The notes below the pieces were generated by a model. That model saw nothing but the letters and a program-made list of their open reading frames with translations. It was not told the DNA's origin and did no database searches. Both the position numbers and the translations under genes were made by a program. Shown piece by piece: positions 58,201 through 64,000 of a DNA stretch of 64,000 bases. The stretch is from positions 15,543,001 through 15,607,000 of the forward strand of contig CM027378.1 of the NCBI GenBank assembly GCA_015680905.1, read 5' to 3'. This DNA is from Coptis chinensis. Taxonomy: Eukaryota > Streptophyta > Magnoliopsida > Ranunculales > Ranunculaceae. Each line of letters starts with the position of its first letter. The first letter of the stretch is position 1.

Positions 58201-59732
58201 AGAATCTTGAGTTTGCGCTTGACCCTCTTGCTTCTTCGGTGCTTAATGATTTTCTAAATTCTTCTAATACGGAAATAATTTCCAAGGGAAAGGCACTTGA
58301 CACCTTCATTTTTAGAATTGAGATAGTTCTTACCTGCACTATGAATGAGTTTTGTGCTAAACTCACATTCCCATTTGTTCCATTCTTTCCTTCTAAACCT
58401 TATACACATCCAACATATCTTCCACAAACATCCATTTTCTCACGATTATTCACTTAGACACCATTTCATTCAAAGATGAAGAAGAAGGTGTATGCTCTGT
58501 TACGTTCTAGATCTATCAGACTTCGCTTTCATTTCACTAAGTTGCATAGAAAATCTTGGTGCTTCATTCTGTTTGGGGGTGCATTCCATGTTATTTATTT
58601 AGGGAAAGACCCACAACTCTTTAGGTTGTTGATATATGGTAAACTGCATGTTAAGTATATACATATGTTTTAAATATAATCTTGAGTATCTGACTATAAA
58701 AGACTCACTTTGTTGCTTGGTGTACTTCCTTTCACGTTCATATATTGGCAAGTGCACCATTCAAGTAACCGGGCCCTCCCTATGGAGTGTGTGGCTGTAA
58801 GTACCGGATCCTAAGTCCATGTTTAATATAATTCACGTTTTCTACTCTTGCATGTTTTCTCGATTTTTGAGTCATGTTCCTCTATGGTGTGAATTATGTC
58901 TTTATTACTTTTCATTTTTCTTATATTAAATCTTATTCATAAAAAGTAACAAATTTTAAAATCATAAAAATAGTAATATAGGAAGTCTCGGGAATCTGAC
59001 TTTAAAAGACCCACGTTTAAAACAAATTTTCTAACCTCTGTTGTCTAAAATTTGTTTGGGAGTGGGGTCTTAGTCTTTCCATCCTTGATTGCTAAATTTT
59101 CCATTTTTTATTGCTTATGCCGTTTAATCGTATTTTGATTCAGGTTGACATTATCTATGAATTTAGATTTCATTCGTTCACATAACTTACGTTACACACG
59201 CACTTTGAGGTATTTTCCATCTTCTTATATGTCACCCACGGTTGGAATAGAGTGTTTTATAGATCATTGGATTAGAAATTCTCTCCTGATCGTTTCCATA
59301 TCTCATTTGCAAAAAACGGACCGGTAACGAGTCGGGAAGTTTAGTTTGAAGTTGTGCAAAAAATCGGAAAATTTCAAAAATCGAATTGGGCTTGGGCCCA
59401 AATACCGCACGCACGTGCGTCTCCTTCCTCAAGTCAAAAACAAATCGCGATTTTTCTTCTCACTTCCACCATTACGAAAGTTAAAACCCTAACCAAAAAA
59501 AAAAAAAAAAAAAAAAAGAAAACTTAAATACCACCGCGCCATAGTTTAACCCCCACCCCAAAAAACTTCTCCAAACATAACCACCACCATCTCCATCAAT
59601 TTCAACCACCAAAACAGTAAAAATTTTGAAAAAAAAACTCGAACCACCGCGCCATCGCCCAAACTTTAAGTGAGTTTGATTCAACTCCATCCCCATATTG
59701 CGTTTAAACCCTCAAATCATCTCAAAACTTCA

Positions 59733-60620
59733 ATGGTGCAAAGACGGAGAATTTTGCTGGAAGAAGCTTTTACGGCCGACCGCTTCGCGCCGTTTTATAG
59801 TGACGAGATGATTAGGAGGGATTGGAATAGGTTGTGGTATTCGACAGATGATTTCTACCACTCCGATTTGGTGAAACAATTCTATAAGAAGAGGGAGTTG
59901 GATGGAAATAGAATTTTTGTTAAGGTGGCTGGGACGAGGGGAGAAGTATCTAGGAGGTTGCTGGCTGAGATTTTAGGCATTCCACCTAGACGCCATCTCG
60001 ACGCCACATTGCAGGAATCCCAATTTGGTGGGATCAAGCCTTTTATGAACGAGACAGTTTTGGAGGGAAACTACAATGCGAGCTCGCATTGTGTTCACCG
60101 ATCGTCTCACGCAAACCAACCAAAATTTGTCAGCTTCGATGGATTGGTAGGAATGTCACTGGAAAAGAGAAGGTCAGTGATATCAGTCTGAACTGTCTTC
60201 ACATTCTATGGATACTCCAAGAGCAGAAGTATGAATTCTATATTTCTGAGTTTTTGATTAATATGATTAGGGGAGTTGGGAAGAGTATTGAACCTCTCCC
60301 TATTTTGATAACAAAGATCATGATGAGTTTGAGAGCAACTCCGAAAACTGAGCGTACTATGATTAAGTTGCATACAAATGTCATAGCATATACGGACTGT
60401 GTTCAGAAGATTTGGAGGTTGCCTGGAGATAGGGTAGTGGAAGAGGCTGATTCAGATGATGATGAGGAGGACACGACATGTTTTGATGCCGATGCCTTGG
60501 AGAGGTGTACTTCTGATGCAGAACGCATGTCAGTGCTTCATCGTGGCATGCGCTCTCTTATTACTATTTGTGAAGATCTCCGGACTCGCCAAACTATCAT
60601 ACATCATAACTATTAGACTC
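59733..60620 (+). pseudogene. Additional ORF-like region of the LTR fossil, first
   Basis: Starts near MVQRRRILLEEAFTADRF and contains RGEVSRRLLAEILGIP. It resembles the plant-specific proteins often labelled 'putative plant transposon protein' that occur in and near Athila-type elements. Function unknown. It belongs to the fossil unit and is broken. Confidence 0.45.
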
Positions 60621-61312
60621 GTGCCCAGTGCGATGATTAGCGTTGGGAAGAGATGAAAGCCGAGATGGAAGCACAACGCAAGTTTCGAGAAGATATGCTT
60701 GAACGCTTCCCACCCCAGGGGGGGTTCTTCTTCTGAGGAGGCGTCTGTGAGGCATGGGCGTCGTCACCGAAGGACGGATGGCTCGGACCCATCTTCATCT
60801 CATGCTCCATCTTCAACCAGTAGCGAGTGGTTTAGGGAATTTATTGATTGATATTTTTTTGTTTTTATTGTTTTTATTAGTTCGGATGTTAATTTTGAAT
60901 TCAGTAGTTAAATTTGTATTCGGTAGTTAATTGTATTTGAATTTGAATTTTAATTTAATGTGGTTCTTTTCAAATTATGCGTTGATTTTTGTGTTAATCC
61001 CACATTCCCGAATTGTTTGGGGTGGTATTATTTCTTTTAGCATGGTTTTTATATGATCCACATTTTTAAAAGTAATTTTGCGATGATTGTTGGGAATGTT
61101 GCCGATATTGGCATGCCTATGATTAGATATTGTGGTAGGGAGAAATTTCAATGAGTTAGGAAGTTACTATTCTAAATTTAATCTAAAAGATATTAGGTTT
61201 GTTTTAGAATAATGAATATGGGTTGTTTTCGTTTTAAGTTTTAGAAATATTTTGTTTTTGGCAATTGCCTTAAAGCTTTTGGCAACTTGTTAATTCGTTT
61301 AAGAAATAAAAA

Positions 61313-61715
61313 CCCTATATAAACTTCCTTCATTCTACACTCACAACCCACACTACATCTCACTTTCATCTCTCACCTTTCACTCCCAATTTTTCCTCTT
61401 TTATTCTTCACTTCAGCACTCCAGCTATACGGAGCGTGCCCTGCGCCTTAGTTGAGCGCCACCTGTGCTTGAATCACCTGTAACTCGATTTAGTGAGGAG
61501 CGTGACCTGCGCCCTACCCAGACAAAATTTGAGTGCGTCCCGCGCCTAAACCATTGTAACTCGAAATTCACCTGAGCGCACCCTACGCCCATCCCATGCA
61601 AAAAGTGAGAGCGCCCTGTGCCTAAGTGCCTGGAACTCGAGTTAGACCTGAGTGCGACCCGCGCCCTACCCAGGCTAAATTGGAGAGCCACCCGCTCCCT
61701 AACCTGCGTAGGCAT
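61313..61715 (+). repeat. TATA-like site followed by a second copy of the GC-rich leader array
   Basis: CCCTATATAAACTTCC (about 61313-61328) is followed by a CT/AC-rich leader-like stretch. Then come 2-3 diverged units sharing TGACCTGCGCCCTACCCAGA, GAGCGC, TGCCTGGAACTCGAGTTAGA with the array at 54970-55225. The same leader-type sequence therefore occurs twice within one unit. Confidence 0.7.
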
Positions 61716-61779
61716 AAATTTTTTTGATTTTTTGTAGGTTGTTCCAAGATCGTTTCCAGCTTGTCTAGAGAGTAGTTTT

Positions 61780-62706
61780 GTGATGACATCTCCTACAGTC
61801 ATACCTGAGCAGTCTTTCGAAGACTTGTTGGGAAGCGAGACTTATGGAGGTTGGTTTTACGACAGGATCTTGCAGTTAGGATGGCGACATCTACTGGTAA
61901 GTGATGACGACTTGTATTCACCTTAGCTTACTGTATTTTTCTACAATAATATTACTTTCTATTGTAACCAAGACGGAGAACACAAATTTTCTCTTGAAAT
62001 TAATGACACGACAATGGAATTCAGTAAGTCTTTGGTAGCGTTAGTTTCGGGATTGCCCTTGCCTGATCCTATGCACACGTGGGGATATATAACCGATAAT
62101 ACATACCTCTATGACTATACATATTTCCATGAGTATTATGGGGGAGGGGCCGGTGTTTCGTGTAATGGACCAAGGGCGATATAGCATAGCCCTTGGTAGC
62201 CTGTCCCTGAATGTAGGCACCACCATGTTATTCATCCTGATGAATATTTTAGGAGAGTGGCAATTTAATTCTGCGAATAGTACTGCTGGTGACGTTTTCC
62301 TTGCTTTAGCTGAGGGAAGTCGCCGATATGACATTCCCCGAGTATTAGTAGTTAGTCTTAAGAGAGCCCAAAGCATGAGACATAAGTATCTTCTTATGCC
62401 TATTTTGGTTGGCCGCATCATGCGCAGTTGTTTACCTGAATTCTGTACCCAGTTCACGGATTGGAAAATGGTTGAAGTCATGAGACCCACCAATTTGGTG
62501 GTTCATTCATTTCGAGTTTTAACTTGGCTGGGATGGTAGGTGCAACCTCATTTGGTTGCTCCTTACACCCCATCAGACCTAGCAACACTCGACAGGTTAG
62601 CACAAGTTGATGACACATGGCGGCGGGCTTGGCAAGTTATCATGGCATGGCAGGACGCAAAGGAACCACATCTCTTTGAAGAGAAAGATGAGGAGGATGA
62701 CGATTA
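61780..62706 (+). pseudogene. Additional ORF-like region of the LTR fossil, second
   Basis: Contains VMDQGRYSIALGSLSLN and SRRYDIPRVLVVSLKRAQSM, with an acidic end, followed by a purine run GTTTGGGGGTGGG. I do not recognise a known enzyme. It lies downstream of the second leader-like repeat array and is part of the broken fossil. Confidence 0.4.
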
Positions 62707-62979
62707 AACGGAAGATAAGGTAAGTTTTTAGTTTCAATTAGTGTCTGCTTATGCCCCAAGCACTTTAATTCTTGTTAACCCCATAACAGGTGGAACTCCT
62801 ATAGAGTTGTGTCAGTTTTTATTTTCTATATAAGTATATTTTAACCTTGTTTTGCAGATATTCCAAAATTTCACGCATTTCCATGGTATTTTTCTACACT
62901 TTTTATTTAAATACTTTGAGGACAAAGCATGCTTCTTGTTTGGGGGTGGGCATAGAAACACGTGTAATTAAGGCATCTG

Positions 62980-64000
62980 TTAGGATATAGATATGTACAA
63001 TATGCACTTGTTTTCTAGTTAAAATTTCAAAAATTTCAAAAAATATAAATAAAAAGTTTTGCTATACACTTAGGAATATTGGTATGTTCTTAATAATCTA
63101 GAAGTCTCACGTAGCTTTTGCATTAGAATAGTTTTTAGAAACTTAGGTTAATATGTAGGTAATAATCTTTGCATCTATCTATAAATATGTTACATGAGTA
63201 TCTATGATTGTTTGGCAGTAAGTTCCTGAAATCTAGGCTAGAGTACTTATTCTACAAATCCTGTGAGAATATAGCTTAAAGCCTTATATGAGTGAAACAT
63301 TTGAGAAATGACACAAGGAAGAAGTAAAATCCAGATAGAGAAATCACACGTCCACTTGCTTGATCAATATACCATATCCTAAGCGAGAATTTAGGCCCTC
63401 TTTGGATCGATATAGCCAGAAATTCAAACCTTATGAAAGTATTTTCCGCTAGTCGCCCCTCTGAGCCTTTCTTTAGCCTTTCATAAACCACAATTCCTCT
63501 ACCCTTTTACAAAAAACAAAACAAAATAAAAAATCAACCTACCCATTATAGAATGAGTCTGAGAATAGGATGAGTGAAGAAATGAGAAGAGAAAAACCTG
63601 TGTAAACAAAAATTAGTTAGTTGCTTCATAAAAGAATAAGAAAAGAAAGTTTCCATCCATATAAAAAAATAAAAATAAAATAAAAGAAAATAAAGAGTTA
63701 GAACTCCAAAAAAATAAAAATAGTCAAAAAGCCAAAATAAAAAGTCTAAGGATGGAAACAAAGTGTAAAAGCAAAAGAACAAAGGTTTCTCTAGTTACGA
63801 ATATGAAGACCCTATTATCTTAGACTTGTTCTTTTTGAATATCTATTTCCTTTATTCTTAAACCATCTCCTAATTCCCGTAACACCTAATAAAGACCTCT
63901 AGCTCAATTAGGAATAGGTTAGTGTGATAGTAAGTGGTAGATGTGTTTGATCGACTTCGGCTTCTTTGTGTGTCATTGAGATTGTAAGGTAAAGTGTGCC
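62980..64000. other. AT-rich tail of the window, probably still inside the right LTR fossil
   Basis: A-rich sequence with no coding region recognised. The minus-strand frames here are low-complexity translations of A-rich plus-strand DNA. Confidence 0.4.

Larger units (their letters stand above)
54828..64000 (+). mobile_element. Athila-like LTR retrotransposon fossil, right unit (runs off the window)
   Basis: After the LTR and primer site come a leader with GC-rich tandem repeats, a gag region (about 55590-56870), a gag-end/protease-like region (about 56900-57790), and then two further ORF-like regions (about 59730-60620 and 61780-62706) of unclear function, each followed by a GTTTGGGGGTG purine run. 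No reverse transcriptase or integrase is visible. No right LTR is reached by 64000. The unit is broken many times and is clearly old. It parallels the left unit but has more modules. Confidence 0.7.

Noticed and set aside
63546-63782. Phe/Tyr-rich minus-strand frame
   Set aside because: Translation of A-rich plus-strand DNA; not a membrane protein gene.

Overview
The window looks like repeat-rich intergenic DNA from a flowering plant, most likely a eudicot. The signs are GT-AG introns, CACTA, hAT-like and Harbinger-like DNA transposons, Athila-type LTR fossils whose primer site matches plant tRNA-Asp, and gene fragments from plant-specific families (CCD7, KIN12/KIN14, SAC51-type bHLH, DUF2358, DUF1644). 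I cannot name the species. All calls come from reading the sequence and from memory of the families; no database search was run.

Only one gene looks whole: a three-exon RAMP4/SERP-type ER translocon protein of 68 residues on the minus strand (31138 to 29058), with a TATA box upstream and a poly(A) signal downstream. A second possible host gene, with a ZNF511-like N-terminus, has two exons at 1917-1625 (minus) and may run off the left edge.

Layout. 1-7.8 kb: the two-exon fragment, unassigned AT-rich DNA and a tandem repeat. 7.8-11.5 kb: dead pieces of a kinesin-14, a bHLH144/SAC51-type factor and a GH1 beta-glucosidase, plus an inverted repeat. 11,773-17,385: a non-autonomous CACTA element (TSD TTG) carrying intron-containing pieces of a kinesin-12 and of the strigolactone enzyme CCD7. 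18.4-26.1 kb: microsatellites and decayed DUF2358 and DUF1644 genes. 27,108-27,847: a 740-bp foldback transposon with an 8-bp TSD. 28.4-33.3 kb: a MITE, the RAMP4 gene, an almost pure poly(A) retro-insertion with a 16-bp TSD, a solo LTR and another MITE. 35,238-47,870: a minus-strand non-LTR retrotransposon with a restriction-like endonuclease, split by a second CACTA element (36,656-44,334) and by a hAT-like element (45,837-47,454) that itself holds a MITE. The second CACTA carries fragments of three more host genes: a synaptotagmin, an M1 aminopeptidase and a cation-chloride cotransporter. 48.5 kb: a receptor-like kinase scrap. 49,040-64,000: Athila-like gag/protease LTR fossils, the last running off the right edge.

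The main story is gene capture. Two unrelated non-autonomous CACTA elements each collected pieces of several host genes, all in one transcriptional direction, with introns and most splice sites kept, so capture was at the DNA level. Most nonsense codons in the captured and dead genes look like C-to-T (or G-to-A) changes, as expected of heavily methylated DNA. The nesting gives a relative chronology of insertions.
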